Origin: Mycobacterium shigaense
Lineage (GTDB): Bacteria > Actinomycetota > Actinomycetes > Mycobacteriales > Mycobacteriaceae
Length of the DNA stretch: 64,000 nucleotides
Assembly (NCBI RefSeq): GCF_002356315.1
Contig: NZ_AP018164.1
Span: 1,612,001-1,676,000, forward strand
Reading direction: 5' to 3'
The translations under genes and the position numbers were made by a program. Shown here piece after piece: positions 11,720-21,259 of the stretch. The notes under the pieces are model-generated. The model was not told the DNA's origin. It saw nothing but the letters and a program-made list of their open reading frames with translations, and made no database searches. Numbering within the stretch: position 1 is the first letter of the stretch; each line of letters begins with the position of its first letter.

Positions 11720-11785
11720 CGCGCCGAACGTGCACTCAGCGCGTACTTTTGGCTGTTTTCTCCCAGCCAGTGCACGTTCGGCGCG
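11720..11785. terminator. 17-bp perfect inverted repeat between convergent genes
   Basis: CGCGCCGAACGTGCACT (11720-11736) is repeated exactly in reverse complement at 11769-11785, with a 32-base spacer containing short T-runs. It lies between the ends of ilvC and the wrbA-like gene, so it can fold on both transcripts and probably ends both. There is no long U-tract. Confidence 0.55.
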
Positions 11786-11793
11786 CCAAGCGA

Positions 11794-12393
11794 CTACGAG
11801 TTCAGACGCTCAGCGACCGACACCACCCGGCGAGCCAGGTGCTCGAGGGCGGTGTCGGTCGCTGCGTCGAATTCGTGGATGTTGTTGTGGGTGCTCACCA
11901 GGCTCACCCCGTACGGGTTGCCGTCGACGAACTTGGTCGGATCGGTGTAGCCCGGCGGCACGATGATCCCGCCGAAGTGGATCAACGTGACGTAGAGCGA
12001 GACCAGCGTGGTCTCCTGGCCGCCGTGCAGAGTGTTGGAGGACGTGAAGCCCGCGTACACCTTGTCGGCGAGCTTGCCTTCGGCCCACAACTCGCCGAGC
12101 GAGTCCAGGAAGGTGCGCAATTGCGCCGCCGGCGAACCGAACCGGGTCGGCGAGCCGAAGATGACCGCGTCGGCCCACACGATGTCGTCGCCGGTGGCCG
12201 CCGGAAGGTCCTTGGTGGCTTCGTGGTTCGCCGTCCAGGCCGGGTTGTGCGCGAACGATTCCGGCTCGTGCGTCTCGGCGACGTGGCGCACGCGGACCTC
12301 GGCGCCCGCGGCCTCGGCCGCCGCGGCCACGCGGTTGGCCATCGTGGTGCCGTGGCCGGTGGCCGAGTAGTAGATGATCGCGAGTTTGGTCAC
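11794..12393 (-). CDS. WrbA-like NAD(P)H:quinone oxidoreductase (flavodoxin fold)
   Basis: The 199 residues make a flavodoxin-fold protein of the WrbA family, which binds FMN and reduces quinones by two electrons. The N-terminal IIYYSATGHGTTMA is the FMN phosphate loop; GSPTRFGSPAAQLRTFLD and TSSNTLHGGQETTL are WrbA signatures. The GTG start overlaps the stop of the upstream FAD oxidoreductase (GTGA), so the two are translationally coupled. In my memory of M. tuberculosis no WrbA-like gene occupies this site, so it may be a local addition. Confidence 0.88.
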   Translation of the reverse strand: MTKLAIIYYSATGHGTTMANRVAAAAEAAGAEVRVRHVAETHEPESFAHNPAWTANHEATKDLPAATGDDIVWADAVIFGSPTRFGSPAAQLRTFLDSLGELWAEGKLADKVYAGFTSSNTLHGGQETTLVSLYVTLIHFGGIIVPPGYTDPTKFVDGNPYGVSLVSTHNNIHEFDAATDTALEHLARRVVSVAERLNS

Positions 12394-13844
12394 GCGGTCA
12401 GCTTAGGCCCCGAATCGGGCCCCAAAAACGGCACTTCGGCGATCCCGAATTCCCGGCGCAACAGGCTGCGCGCGGCGTAGTAACCGGCCATGCCATGCAC
12501 CCCGCCGCCGGGGGGAGTGGCCGCCGAACACAGGTACGCCTGCGGGATCGGGGTGCGCCACGGGTCGACGCGCGGCGTGGGCCCGGCGAGCGCGCGCCAC
12601 GCGTTGTTGCCGCCCACCCCGATGTCGCCGCCGACGTAGTTGGCGTTGTGGTCGGCCATGCGCGCGGCGGGCACCGCGCGGGCCGCCAGCACGATGTCGC
12701 GGAATCCGGGCGCGAACTGCTCGACGACCGCGGTCACCGTTTCGGTCGCGTCGACGGTCGACCCCGACGGCACATGGGCATACGTCCAGAACGGGCGCCG
12801 GCCCGCCGCGTCGATGCGGCCGGCGTCGGCGAGGTGCGGCAGTGCCGCGAGCATCATCGGCCACTGCGCATGCCGGCCGGCCGCGACCTCGGCTTCGGCG
12901 TGCGCCATCTGCCGGCGGCTGCCGCCCAGGTGCAGCGTCGGCGCCTGCCGCAACCGCGCGTCCGACCACGGAATGTCCTCGCTGAGCACGAAATCGACTT
13001 TGGCAACTCCGGGCCCAAAGTGATAGCGGCGCAACGCTTTAGCGTACCGATTCGGCAACGCCGGGCCGTAGATCCGCAACAGGGCGGTGGGTGCGGTGTC
13101 GAAAGCGACCACCCCGCTCGGCGGTTCGGTGATCTCCACGCCGGAGGTCAGCTCGCCACCGTGCGCGCGCAGGTCGGCGATCAGCGCATCGGCGATCGCT
13201 TGGCTGCCGCCGACCGGAATGGGCCAGCCGACCCCGTGGGCCAGGCTCGCCAGCATCAGTCCGGCGGCGGCCGACGTCAGCGAAGGCATCGGCGAAAGCA
13301 CATGCGCGGCAACGCCGGTGAACAACGCGCGGGCATCCTCGCCCCGCAGTGACCCCCAGGCGGGGGTGCCCTGGGCCAGCACTCGGATGCCCAGGCGCAG
13401 CGCCGACGGCAGCGAGGGGGGCACCGAACGCTTGTCGCCGAGCAGCAGATCCACGACGTCGCTCCAGCCGGCAACCAACGACCCAAGCAGGCGCCGCCAG
13501 GAGGCGCCGTCGGTCAACTCGGCGCAGGTGCGCTCGAGATCGCGGTAGGCGATCGCCGCGGGCCCGGTCGTCATCGGATTGCCGTAGGCGACCTCCGGGA
13601 CGCGAAGCTCGACACCGCGGGCGGCCAGGTCGAACCTCGCGAAGAACGGCGACGCCAGCGCTAGCGGATGAACCGCCGAGCAGATGTCATGTTCGACTCC
13701 GGGGAATTCTGGGTCGGCCGCGGTGCGGGCACCCCCGCCGAAAGTCGGCTGCGCCTCGACGACCTGCACTTTGAGCCCCGCACGCGCGCAAATGACGGCC
13801 GCGGTCAGCCCGTTGGGCCCGCTGCCGACGACGGTGACGTCCAC
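12390..13844 (-). CDS. FAD-dependent oxidoreductase, phytoene-dehydrogenase-like
   Basis: The 484 residues begin with VTVVGSGPNGLTAAVICARAG, a dinucleotide-binding GxGxxG motif, followed by VVEAQPTFGGGART. The C-terminal GGVHGMAGYYAA is the second FAD contact of the carotenoid-desaturase/amine-oxidase superfamily. This corresponds to Rv2997; the substrate is not known. Retinal- or carotenoid-type chemistry is possible but not shown. The gene is divergent from serA with only 29 bases between the starts, and its end overlaps the WrbA-like gene by four bases. Confidence 0.85.
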   Translation of the reverse strand: MDVTVVGSGPNGLTAAVICARAGLKVQVVEAQPTFGGGARTAADPEFPGVEHDICSAVHPLALASPFFARFDLAARGVELRVPEVAYGNPMTTGPAAIAYRDLERTCAELTDGASWRRLLGSLVAGWSDVVDLLLGDKRSVPPSLPSALRLGIRVLAQGTPAWGSLRGEDARALFTGVAAHVLSPMPSLTSAAAGLMLASLAHGVGWPIPVGGSQAIADALIADLRAHGGELTSGVEITEPPSGVVAFDTAPTALLRIYGPALPNRYAKALRRYHFGPGVAKVDFVLSEDIPWSDARLRQAPTLHLGGSRRQMAHAEAEVAAGRHAQWPMMLAALPHLADAGRIDAAGRRPFWTYAHVPSGSTVDATETVTAVVEQFAPGFRDIVLAARAVPAARMADHNANYVGGDIGVGGNNAWRALAGPTPRVDPWRTPIPQAYLCSAATPPGGGVHGMAGYYAARSLLRREFGIAEVPFLGPDSGPKLTA

Positions 13845-13861
13845 GGCTCAATTACAGCCGA

Positions 13862-13867
13862 TACGCT
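13862..13867 (+). promoter_or_regulatory. Candidate -10 element of leaderless serA
   Basis: TACGCT fits TANNNT and ends six bases before the serA GTG; no ribosome site is present. The whole divergent spacer to the FAD oxidoreductase is only 29 bases. Transcription would start at the initiation codon. Confidence 0.4.
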
Positions 13868-13873
13868 GGCGGC

Positions 13874-15460
13874 GTGAACTTGCCTGTTGTGTTAATCGCC
13901 GACAAACTCGCTCAATCGACCGTCGCCGCCTTGGGCGACCAGGTGGAGGTGCGCTGGGTCGACGGCCCCGACCGGGAGAAGTTGCTGGCCGCGGTGCCGG
14001 AGGCCGACGCGCTGCTGGTGCGTTCGGCCACCACCGTCGACGCCGAGGTGCTGGCCGCCGCCCCCAAGCTGAAGATCGTCGCCCGCGCCGGAGTGGGGCT
14101 GGACAATGTCGACGTCGACGCCGCCACCGAGCGCGGTGTGCTGGTGGTCAACGCGCCGACGTCGAACATCCACAGCGCCGCCGAGCACGCGCTGGCGCTG
14201 CTGCTGTCCGCGGCCCGCCAGGTCCCCGCGGCCGATGCCACCCTGCGCGAACACACCTGGAAGCGCTCGTCGTTCTCCGGCACCGAAATCTTCGGCAAGA
14301 CGGTCGGCATCGTGGGGCTGGGCCGCATCGGTCAGTTGGTCGCCCAGCGGATCGAGGCCTTCGGCACGCACGTCGTCGCCTACGACCCGTACGTGTCGCC
14401 GGCACGCGCCGCGCAGCTCGGCATCGAGTTGCTGCCGCTCGACGAGCTCTTGGGCCGCGCCGACTTCATCTCGGTGCACCTGCCGAAGACATCCGAGACC
14501 GCGGGCCTGATCGACAAGGAGGCGCTGGCCAAGACCAAGCCGGGCGTCATCATCGTCAACGCCGCCCGCGGCGGTCTGGTGGACGAGGCGGCGCTGGCCG
14601 AGGCGATCACCAGCGGCCACGTCCGCGCGGCCGGCCTCGACGTGTTCGCCAGCGAACCATGCACCGACAGCCCGCTTTTCGAGCTGCCGCAAGTGGTGGT
14701 GACGCCGCATCTGGGCGCCTCCACCGCCGAGGCACAGGATCGCGCCGGCACCGACGTGGCCGAGAGCGTGCGACTGGCGCTGGCGGGGGAGTTCGTGCCC
14801 GACGCCGTCAACGTCGGCGGCGGAGTGGTCAACGAGGAAGTAGCGCCCTGGCTGGACCTGGCGCGCAAGCTCGGCGTGCTGGCCGCCGCGCTCTCCGATG
14901 GCGCTCCGACCTCGTTGTCGGTGCAGGTCCGTGGCGAGCTTGCCTCCGAAGACGTCGAGGTGCTTAAACTTTCGGCCCTGCGCGGTCTGTTCTCGGCGGT
15001 CATCGAGGAGCAGGTGACTTTCGTCAACGCGCCGGCGCTGGCGGCCGAGCGCGGCGTCACCGCCGAAATCAGCACAGCCACCGAAAGCCCGAACCACCGC
15101 AGCCTGCTCGACGTGCGGGTCGTCGGCCCTGACGGCTCGCGCGTCAATGTCGCCGGCACCCTGTCGGGTCCGCAACTGGTCGAGAAGATCGTGCAAATCA
15201 ACGGCCGCAACTTCGACCTGCGCGCCCAGGGCACCAACCTGGTGATCAACTACGCCGACCAGCCGGGGGCGCTGGGAAAGATCGGCACCCTGCTGGGCGC
15301 GGCCGGGGTGAACATCCAGGCCGCACAGCTTTCCGAGGATGCCGAGGGGCCGAGCGCGACGATCCTGCTGCGGCTCGACCGCGACATGCCCGCCGACGTG
15401 CGGGCCGAGATCTCGCAGGCCGTCGGCGCCAACAAGCTCGAAGTGGTCGACCTGTCGTGA
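13874..15460 (+). CDS. serA: D-3-phosphoglycerate dehydrogenase
   Basis: SerA oxidises 3-phosphoglycerate with NAD, opening the serine pathway. The 528 residues are the long (type I) mycobacterial form. The N-terminal substrate domain is followed by [19 protein letters not shown] (NAD loop) and [10 protein letters not shown], with the catalytic Arg, Glu and His in the usual order. After about residue 310 comes the extra ASB domain, and the last 75 residues are an ACT domain ([26 protein letters not shown]) that binds serine for feedback inhibition. The GTG start matches the homologue. Confidence 0.96.
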   Translation: MNLPVVLIADKLAQSTVAALGDQVEVRWVDGPDREKLLAAVPEADALLVRSATTVDAEVLAAAPKLKIVARAGVGLDNVDVDAATERGVLVVNAPTSNIHSAAEHALALLLSAARQVPAADATLREHTWKRSSFSGTEIFGKTVGIVGLGRIGQLVAQRIEAFGTHVVAYDPYVSPARAAQLGIELLPLDELLGRADFISVHLPKTSETAGLIDKEALAKTKPGVIIVNAARGGLVDEAALAEAITSGHVRAAGLDVFASEPCTDSPLFELPQVVVTPHLGASTAEAQDRAGTDVAESVRLALAGEFVPDAVNVGGGVVNEEVAPWLDLARKLGVLAAALSDGAPTSLSVQVRGELASEDVEVLKLSALRGLFSAVIEEQVTFVNAPALAAERGVTAEISTATESPNHRSLLDVRVVGPDGSRVNVAGTLSGPQLVEKIVQINGRNFDLRAQGTNLVINYADQPGALGKIGTLLGAAGVNIQAAQLSEDAEGPSATILLRLDRDMPADVRAEISQAVGANKLEVVDLS

Positions 15461-15488
15461 AGCGCACCGGCAGGGGAGAGCGGCGCCG

Positions 15489-16499
15489 ATGAAGCTCGCG
15501 GTTATCGGCGGCGACGGGATCGGGCCCGAGGTCATAGCGCAGGCGCTCAAAGCCCTTGACGCGGTTGTGCCGGACGTGGACAAGACCGAGTACGACCTGG
15601 GCGCGCGCCGCTATCACGCCACCGGCGAACTGCTGCCGGACTCGGTGATCGCCGAACTGCGCGCGCAGGACGCGATCCTGCTCGGCGCGATCGGCGATCC
15701 GTCGGTGCCCAGCGGCGTACTCGAGCGAGGCCTGTTGCTGCGCTTGCGATTCGAGCTCGACCATCACGTCAACCTGCGGCCGGCCCGGCTTTATCCGGGG
15801 GTGAGCAGTCCGCTGGTGGGCAACCCGGACATCGATTTCGTGGTGGTGCGCGAGGGAACCGAGGGCCCGTACACCGGCAACGGCGGCGCGATTCGTGTCG
15901 GGACGCCCAACGAGGTCGCCACCGAGGTCAGCGTCAACACCGCCTTCGGCGTGCGCCGGGTCGTCAAGGATGCCTTCGAGCGAGCGCGCAAGCGCCGCAA
16001 GCACTTGACGCTGGTGCACAAGAACAACGTGCTGACGTTCGCCGGGAAGCTGTGGACGCGGGTCGTGGCCGAGGTCGGCGAGGAGTACCCGGATGTCGAG
16101 GTGGCCTATCAGCACGTCGACGCCGCCACCATCTTCCTGGTGACCGACCCCGGCCGCTTCGACGTGATCGTCACCGACAACCTGTTCGGCGACATCATCA
16201 CCGACCTCGCCGCGGCGGTCAGCGGCGGAATTGGCTTGGCGGCCAGTGGAAATATCGACGCCACCCGGACCAATCCGTCGATGTTCGAGCCCGTTCACGG
16301 CAGCGCGCCCGACATCGCGGGTCAGGGCATCGCGGATCCGACCGCGGCGATCATTTCGGTGGGACTGCTGCTGGCCCACCTTGGGAAGGACCAGGAGGCG
16401 GCCCGGGTGGACCGGGCGGTCGAGGCTTATCTGGCGAACCGGCCCCCCGAACGGCTGTCCACCACCGAAGTCGGCGATCGGATTGCCGCCGCGCTGTAG
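15489..16499 (+). CDS. leuB: 3-isopropylmalate dehydrogenase
   Basis: LeuB oxidatively decarboxylates 3-isopropylmalate in leucine synthesis. The ATG at 15489 ([14 protein letters not shown]) follows GGGGAG and gives 336 residues, the length of the M. tuberculosis enzyme. [42 protein letters not shown] and [13 protein letters not shown] carry the substrate-binding arginines, the catalytic Tyr and Lys and the metal-binding aspartates. It lies 28 bases after serA and is probably cotranscribed. Its last 149 bases are overlapped in antisense by the MFS gene. Confidence 0.96.
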   Translation: MKLAVIGGDGIGPEVIAQALKALDAVVPDVDKTEYDLGARRYHATGELLPDSVIAELRAQDAILLGAIGDPSVPSGVLERGLLLRLRFELDHHVNLRPARLYPGVSSPLVGNPDIDFVVVREGTEGPYTGNGGAIRVGTPNEVATEVSVNTAFGVRRVVKDAFERARKRRKHLTLVHKNNVLTFAGKLWTRVVAEVGEEYPDVEVAYQHVDAATIFLVTDPGRFDVIVTDNLFGDIITDLAAAVSGGIGLAASGNIDATRTNPSMFEPVHGSAPDIAGQGIADPTAAIISVGLLLAHLGKDQEAARVDRAVEAYLANRPPERLSTTEVGDRIAAAL

Positions 16500-17727
16500 T
16501 TGCTCTTCTGGTTTCCAAGCCGGGCGGCACCAACCCGGCGGGCACCAGCGGGATGGCCAGCAACGGGAACAGGCCGCACAGCGCCCAGGCCGGCGGATAT
16601 CGCGCCGCGTCGATCAGCACACCGAAGAGCGGGGCGCCCACGGCCGCCATCAGTCGTTGCGTGGTGTTCTGCACCCCCAGCGCGCGTCCGCTCCAGAACG
16701 GCCCGGCGTATTCGGTGATTGCCGTCGCCTCCAGCCCGTTGTCCAGCACCGCGATCACCGAGACGGCGATCATCAAGGGCACCTCCACCGCCCAGGTGTG
16801 GTGGTCGGCAACGGCGAGCGCAAACAGCGTCGAGGCGGCGGCGACGGCGATCACGCGGACCGGTCGCATCCGCGAACCGACCCGATCCGACCAACGACCG
16901 ACCGCGATCCGGCCCAGCGCGCCGAGCAGCTGGGAAAGCGTGACCACGCCGCCGGCCGCGGCGACCGACCAGCCATCGTTGCGGATCAGCCACACCAGCA
17001 TGAACGTCACGGTCACCGTCTGTGGCATCACCAGCAGCCCGGACACCGCATGGATTCGCCACAGCGCCAACGATCTCCGGTACGGGCTGGCCAGCTCCTG
17101 CTCGGTGGCGGCGGCGCGGTGCTTGCGCGGGGGGTCGGTGATTCCGATTGCGCTGGCCACCGCAGCCGCTGTGCACGCGAATGCCGGAAACATCAGCCCC
17201 GCGTGCAGACCGCGTTCAGCCAGCTCGGGCATGACCAGTGCGCCCAGGGCGATGCCCAACGGCTGCGCGGTCTGCCGAATGCCCATCGCCAGGCCGCGTT
17301 GGTGCGGCGGGAACCACGCGGACACCAGCCGGCCGCCGGCGGCGTTGCAGCTCGCCGCCGCCATGCCACCGAGAAACAGATAGGCGCCCACCCACACCAG
17401 CGAGTGCACCGACGCGGCGGCATAGGTCGCGGCGGCGGTCAACGCCGAGCCCGCGGTCATGACGATCCGCTCGCCGACGCGATCGAGCACATAGCCCCAG
17501 CCGACCAGCGTGACTACCATGCCCCAGCTGGGCATCGACGACAACAGACTGGCCTCGGTCAGTGGAATGCCGCGCTTGGCCTCGAGCGAGGGGATCAAGA
17601 AGGCGATGCCGTTGATGAACAGGAACGAACTCGCCGTCACCCACAGCGAGATGATCATGATCGACCAGCGTGCGCCGGTGCTCAGATGGTCCTTGTCAAG
17701 ACCCCCAGTCGCCGGGTCCGTGGGCAT
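16351..17727 (-). CDS. MFS transporter with C-terminus running into leuB
   Basis: The 458 residues are a 12-segment major facilitator with the typical loop after segment 2 ([13 protein letters not shown]) and its half-repeat ([18 protein letters not shown]). It corresponds to Rv2994; the substrate is unknown. Conserved membrane segments end at about residue 400 ([17 protein letters not shown]). The last ~55 residues are Arg/Pro-rich, antisense to leuB and not family-like, suggesting that the original stop was lost and translation runs on for 149 bases into leuB. Confidence 0.85.
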   Translation of the reverse strand: MPTDPATGGLDKDHLSTGARWSIMIISLWVTASSFLFINGIAFLIPSLEAKRGIPLTEASLLSSMPSWGMVVTLVGWGYVLDRVGERIVMTAGSALTAAATYAAASVHSLVWVGAYLFLGGMAAASCNAAGGRLVSAWFPPHQRGLAMGIRQTAQPLGIALGALVMPELAERGLHAGLMFPAFACTAAAVASAIGITDPPRKHRAAATEQELASPYRRSLALWRIHAVSGLLVMPQTVTVTFMLVWLIRNDGWSVAAAGGVVTLSQLLGALGRIAVGRWSDRVGSRMRPVRVIAVAAASTLFALAVADHHTWAVEVPLMIAVSVIAVLDNGLEATAITEYAGPFWSGRALGVQNTTQRLMAAVGAPLFGVLIDAARYPPAWALCGLFPLLAIPLVPAGLVPPGLETRRATTARRQSDRRLRWWTAVRGAGSPDKPRPPGPPGPPPGPSQGGPAAVPPK

Positions 17728-17770
17728 GCCTCATGCTCGCATACCGACGGCGGCCGCAGCGGAAAGTTAG

Positions 17771-17919
17771 CCGCCCGGCGGACGCCGGGCTCGCGACCGT
17801 CACTAGGTCGATGGTGACGGCCCGCCCCGCCCGGCGGACGCCGGGCTCGCGACCGTCACTAGGTCGATGGTGACGGCCCGCCCCGCCCGGCGGACGCCGG
17901 GCTCGCGACCGTCACTAGG
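17771..17919. repeat. 56-bp tandem repeat, 2.7 copies (MIRU/VNTR-like)
   Basis: Units start at 17771, 17827 and 17883, exactly 56 bases apart. The first two look identical in my reading, and the third is cut after 37 bases. Each begins CCGCCCGGCGGACGCCGGGC and contains GGTCGATGGTGACGGC. The array lies between the MFS gene start and the FAH gene start. A related 1.7-copy array precedes gatB. Such arrays often vary in copy number between strains. Confidence 0.9.
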
Positions 17920-17921
17920 CT
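17916..17921 (+). promoter_or_regulatory. Candidate -10 element of leaderless FAH gene
   Basis: TAGGCT fits TANNNT and ends seven bases before the ATG at 17929, the same spacing as at gatB. It is formed at the end of the last 56-bp repeat copy, where full copies read TAGGTC. No ribosome site precedes the ATG. Confidence 0.4.
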
Positions 17922-17928
17922 CACCTGA

Positions 17929-18729
17929 ATGCGCCTTGGTCGAATTGCCAGTCCGGATGGTGTCTCCTTCGTCACTGTCGAGGGGTCGCTGGACGATCCC
18001 AGTGCGATGGTCGCCCGCGAGGTCGCCGAGCACCCGTTCGGCACCCCGACCTTCACCGGTCGCTCGTGGCCGATCGCCGATGTGCGGCTGCTGGCCCCGA
18101 TGCTTGCCGGAAAGGTGGTCTGCGTCGGGAAGAACTACGCGGACCACATCGCCGAGATGCGTAGCTTCGCAACGGGTCCGGCGCCGGCCGACCCCGTGAT
18201 ATTCCTCAAGCCCAACACCGCCATCATCGGGCCGAATGTGCCGATTCGGTTGCCCGCCAGCGCATCACCGGTGCATTTCGAGGGTGAGCTGGCGGTGGTG
18301 ATTGGTCGCCCGTGCAAAGACGTCTCGGCCGCGCAGGCCGCCGAGAATATCCTCGGATACACGATCGCCAACGACGTGTCGGCGCGCGATCAGCAGCAGG
18401 CCGACGGCCAATGGGCGCGGGCCAAGGGCCACGACACCTTCTGCCCGGTAGGGCCGTGGGTGGTCACCGACGTCGACCCGGCTGACCTGGCGTTGCGCAC
18501 CGAGGTCAACGGGGTCGTCAAGCAGGACAGCCGCACCTCGTTGATGATTCACGACGTCGGGGCCATCGTGGAATGGATTTCGGCGGTGATGACCCTGCTG
18601 CCGGGCGATCTCATCCTCACCGGAACCCCGGCCGGCGTCGGTCCCATCGAGGACGGCGACACCGTCTCGATCACCATCGAAGGAATCGGCACGCTGAGCA
18701 ATCCCGTGGTCCGCAAGGGAAAGTCGTGA
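17929..18729 (+). CDS. Fumarylacetoacetate hydrolase family protein
   Basis: The 266 residues hold the FAH/HpcE fold in the C-terminal 200: [36 protein letters not shown] (two metal-binding glutamates) and NDVSARDQQ (the metal-binding Asp). Members cleave carbon-carbon bonds or isomerise or hydrate small diacids; the substrate here is not determined (Rv2993c in M. tuberculosis is annotated as a hydratase/isomerase). Its TGA overlaps the gltX GTG (GTGA), so the two genes are coupled. Confidence 0.9.
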   Translation: MRLGRIASPDGVSFVTVEGSLDDPSAMVAREVAEHPFGTPTFTGRSWPIADVRLLAPMLAGKVVCVGKNYADHIAEMRSFATGPAPADPVIFLKPNTAIIGPNVPIRLPASASPVHFEGELAVVIGRPCKDVSAAQAAENILGYTIANDVSARDQQQADGQWARAKGHDTFCPVGPWVVTDVDPADLALRTEVNGVVKQDSRTSLMIHDVGAIVEWISAVMTLLPGDLILTGTPAGVGPIEDGDTVSITIEGIGTLSNPVVRKGKS

Positions 18730-20204
18730 CCTCTCCGGTCGGGGAAGCCGCTGCGGTTCGGGTCCGGTTCTGCCCGTCGCCCACCGGCACACCGCATGTC
18801 GGCATGGTGCGCACCGCGCTGTTCAACTGGGCGTACGCCCGACACACGGGCGGCACCTTCGTCTTTCGCATCGAGGACACCGACTCCCAACGTGACACCG
18901 AGGAAAGCTATCTGGCGCTGTTGGACGCGCTGCGCTGGCTCGGCCTCGACTGGGACGAGGGCCCCGAGGTCGGGGGACCCTTTGGGCCCTACCGCCAGTC
19001 GCACCGCCTCGACACCTACCGCCACGTGGTCGCGCAGCTACTCGAGGCGGGCGAGGCCTACTACGCCTTTTCGACGGCCGAGGAGGTGGAGGCGCGCCAT
19101 CTGGCGGCCGGCCGCAACCCGAAACTCGGCTACGACAACTTCGACCGCGAACTGACCGATGCGCAGCGGTCCGAATTTCTTGCGGAGGGCCGTAACCCGG
19201 TGGTACGGCTGCGGATGCCCGACCAGGACTTCGCCTGGGACGATCTGGTGCGCGGCAGGACGACCTTCGCGGCGGGCACGCTGCCGGATTTCGCGTTGAC
19301 GAGGGCGAACGGAGAACCGTTGTACACCTTGGTCAACCCCGTCGACGACGCGTTGATGAAGATCACGCACGTGCTGCGCGGCGAAGACCTGCTGCCGTCG
19401 ACGCCGCGCCAGCTCGCGTTGTACCAGGCGCTGATCCGGATCGGGGTCGCCGAAGGCGTCCCCCAGTTCGCCCATCTGCCAACGGTATTGGGCGAGGGGA
19501 CCAAGAAGCTATCCAAGCGCGACCCACAGTCGAATCTGTTCGCGCACCGGGATCGCGGTTTCATCCCCGAGGGACTGCTGAATTATCTGGCGTTGCTCGG
19601 CTGGTCGATCGCCGACGATCACGATGTGTTCAGCCTCGAGGAGATGGTGGCGGCGTTCGATGTGGTGAACGTCAACTCCAACCCGGCCCGCTTCGACCAG
19701 AAGAAGGCCGACGCGATCAACGCCGAACACATCCGGATGCTGGACGTGGCCGACTTCACCGGGCGGCTGCGCGCCTACTTCGGCGGCCACGGGCTCGACC
19801 CCGGACTCGACGACGCCGGATTCGCCGTGGCCGCCGAGCTCGTGCAAACCCGCATCGTCGTCCTGCGCGACGCCTGGGACCTGTTGAAGTTTCTCAACGA
19901 CGACGAATACGCGATCGACCCGAAGGCCGCCGGCAAGGAGTTGGGTCCCGACGCGGTTCCGGTGCTCGATGCCGCTCTGGCGGCGCTGCAGGGCGTGGCG
20001 GACTGGACGACGGCAGGCATCGAGGAGGCACTCAAAGCCGCGCTGATCGAGGGCCTCGAGCTCAAACCGCGCAAGGCGTTCGGCCCGATTCGCGTCGCCG
20101 CGACCGGGACGACGGTGAGCCCGCCGCTGTTCGAATCGCTCGAGCTGCTGGGCCGCGACCGCAGCCTGGCGCGGCTGCGGGCCGCGCGCGACGGAGCCGG
20201 GTAA
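18726..20204 (+). CDS. gltX: Glutamyl-tRNA synthetase
   Basis: This class I synthetase attaches Glu to tRNA-Glu. In bacteria lacking GlnRS it also misacylates tRNA-Gln, which GatCAB then amidates. From the GTG at 18726 it has 492 residues (490 in M. tuberculosis). [15 protein letters not shown] is the HIGH motif (here HVGM) and KKLSKRD is the KMSKS-type loop; [11 protein letters not shown] lies between them. The anticodon-binding helical region fills the C-terminal third. The start overlaps the FAH stop, and a tRNA-Gln and a tRNA-Glu follow within 350 bases, so enzyme and substrates are clustered. Confidence 0.96.
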   Translation: MTSPVGEAAAVRVRFCPSPTGTPHVGMVRTALFNWAYARHTGGTFVFRIEDTDSQRDTEESYLALLDALRWLGLDWDEGPEVGGPFGPYRQSHRLDTYRHVVAQLLEAGEAYYAFSTAEEVEARHLAAGRNPKLGYDNFDRELTDAQRSEFLAEGRNPVVRLRMPDQDFAWDDLVRGRTTFAAGTLPDFALTRANGEPLYTLVNPVDDALMKITHVLRGEDLLPSTPRQLALYQALIRIGVAEGVPQFAHLPTVLGEGTKKLSKRDPQSNLFAHRDRGFIPEGLLNYLALLGWSIADDHDVFSLEEMVAAFDVVNVNSNPARFDQKKADAINAEHIRMLDVADFTGRLRAYFGGHGLDPGLDDAGFAVAAELVQTRIVVLRDAWDLLKFLNDDEYAIDPKAAGKELGPDAVPVLDAALAALQGVADWTTAGIEEALKAALIEGLELKPRKAFGPIRVAATGTTVSPPLFESLELLGRDRSLARLRAARDGAG

Positions 20205-20318
20205 ATCTTTGGTAGTCTGCACTGCGGTTTGCAAAGCCGACAACGGCTGGCAGCGACGGTCCCTGGCACGGTGAGCAGCCCGGAGAACGCGTCCTGAGCA
20301 GCAGTTTTAGGCAGCCAA

Positions 20319-20390
20319 TGGGGTATGGTGTAATTGGCAACACAGCTGATTCTGGTTCAGCCATTCTAGGTTCGAGTCCTGGTACCCCAG
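20319..20390 (+). tRNA. tRNA-Gln (anticodon CTG)
   Basis: A 72-base cloverleaf has acceptor stem TGGGGTA/TACCCCA, anticodon stem GCTGA/TCAGC with loop TTCTGGT, and T-arm TAGGTTCGAGTCCTG. CCA is not encoded. It lies just downstream of gltX and is charged in the indirect route with GatCAB. Confidence 0.95.
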
Positions 20391-20474
20391 CAAAAGTCCG
20401 TCTGCCGCAAGCAGATACCAAGCGATTAGGTACCCCTAGCGGCGTGAGCTATGCTGGCCATCCGGATCGGTTCT

Positions 20475-20547
20475 GGCCCCGTCGTCTAGCGGCCTAGGAC
20501 GCCGCCCTCTCACGGCGGTAGCGTGGGTTCGAATCCCATCGGGGCTA
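20475..20547 (+). tRNA. tRNA-Glu (anticodon CTC)
   Basis: A 73-base cloverleaf has acceptor stem GGCCCCG/CGGGGCT (first pair G-U), anticodon stem CCGCC/GGCGG with loop CTCTCAC, and T-arm GTGGGTTCGAATCCCAT. CCA is not encoded. It ends seven bases before the 3' end of the opposing PPOX gene. Confidence 0.95.
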
Positions 20548-20553
20548 CAAGTT

Positions 20554-21066
20554 TTACTGGCCGGTCCCTCGTGCCGCAGGCGCGGTCGACCCGCCCACCG
20601 GCATCGGCGCCATTCCGAGCTTGCGATGATCCCAGGAACGCGCGCGGTTGGCCACGATGCGCACACAGACGCGCTTGTTCATCATCTGCTCGACGAACGG
20701 CTTCATGTCGTCGGTGTAGGGGCCGGTATAGCGCTCCCACACGCTGACCCCGACCTTGTGCGAGACCTCCGGATCGTCGACGATCTCGGCAACGCCCTCG
20801 AAGGACACCCCGCGCAACGTGTCGTAAGTGTCGCCGTCCTCGATCAGAAAGGTCACCCGCGGATCGCGCCTCAGGTTTACCGCCTTCTGCGACTTAGCTT
20901 TGGTCTCGATCCAGATCTCACCGTCGACGACGGCGTACCACATCGCGGTCAGGTGCGGCTGGCCGTCGCGCCCGATGGTGGCCATCGTTCCGGTGCGGCT
21001 TTTGACGACGAAGTCGGCGATCTCATCGGAGGACATCACGATGCTTGCGCGCTGATTGGTTCCCAT
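20554..21066 (-). CDS. PPOX-class F420-dependent enzyme
   Basis: This is a split-barrel flavin/deazaflavin enzyme of the pyridoxamine-oxidase-like class, corresponding to Rv2991. From the ATG at 21066 it has 170 residues. FVVKSRTGTMATIGRDGQPHLTAMWYAVVDGEIWIETKAKSQKAVNLRRDPRV is the typical cofactor-binding sheet; TKAKSQKAVNLRRDPR carries the phosphate-binding lysines and arginines. F420 rather than FMN is inferred from the mycobacterial family. Longer upstream frames run through GC-rich intergenic DNA and are unlikely. The window also carries fbiD, which makes an F420 precursor. Confidence 0.85.
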   Translation of the reverse strand: MGTNQRASIVMSSDEIADFVVKSRTGTMATIGRDGQPHLTAMWYAVVDGEIWIETKAKSQKAVNLRRDPRVTFLIEDGDTYDTLRGVSFEGVAEIVDDPEVSHKVGVSVWERYTGPYTDDMKPFVEQMMNKRVCVRIVANRARSWDHRKLGMAPMPVGGSTAPAARGTGQ

Positions 21067-21259
21067 CGCGTCAGTGTCGCAAATCGCCTTCAGTCGCTGT
21101 GCGCTGGTGGCTATGAGTGTGCGTCGTCGGCTTTGCGCGTGCATGCGCGGTCGCGACACGCCGGGCGCCTGCGCCGCAGCCGCACGCTTGACGCCGCAGC
21201 TGCACACTCGGCGCCCTGAGCGCACTTTCGGTGTCCCGCGCGCACACACGCCGATGCAG

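Noticed and set aside
17771..17919. CRISPR array
   Set aside because: The 56-bp units are directly adjacent without spacers, and no cas genes are present.
21067..21259. Possible small gene between the IclR and PPOX genes
   Set aside because: The spacer is GC-rich with short palindromes and no frame with a ribosome site; it is probably intergenic repeat DNA.
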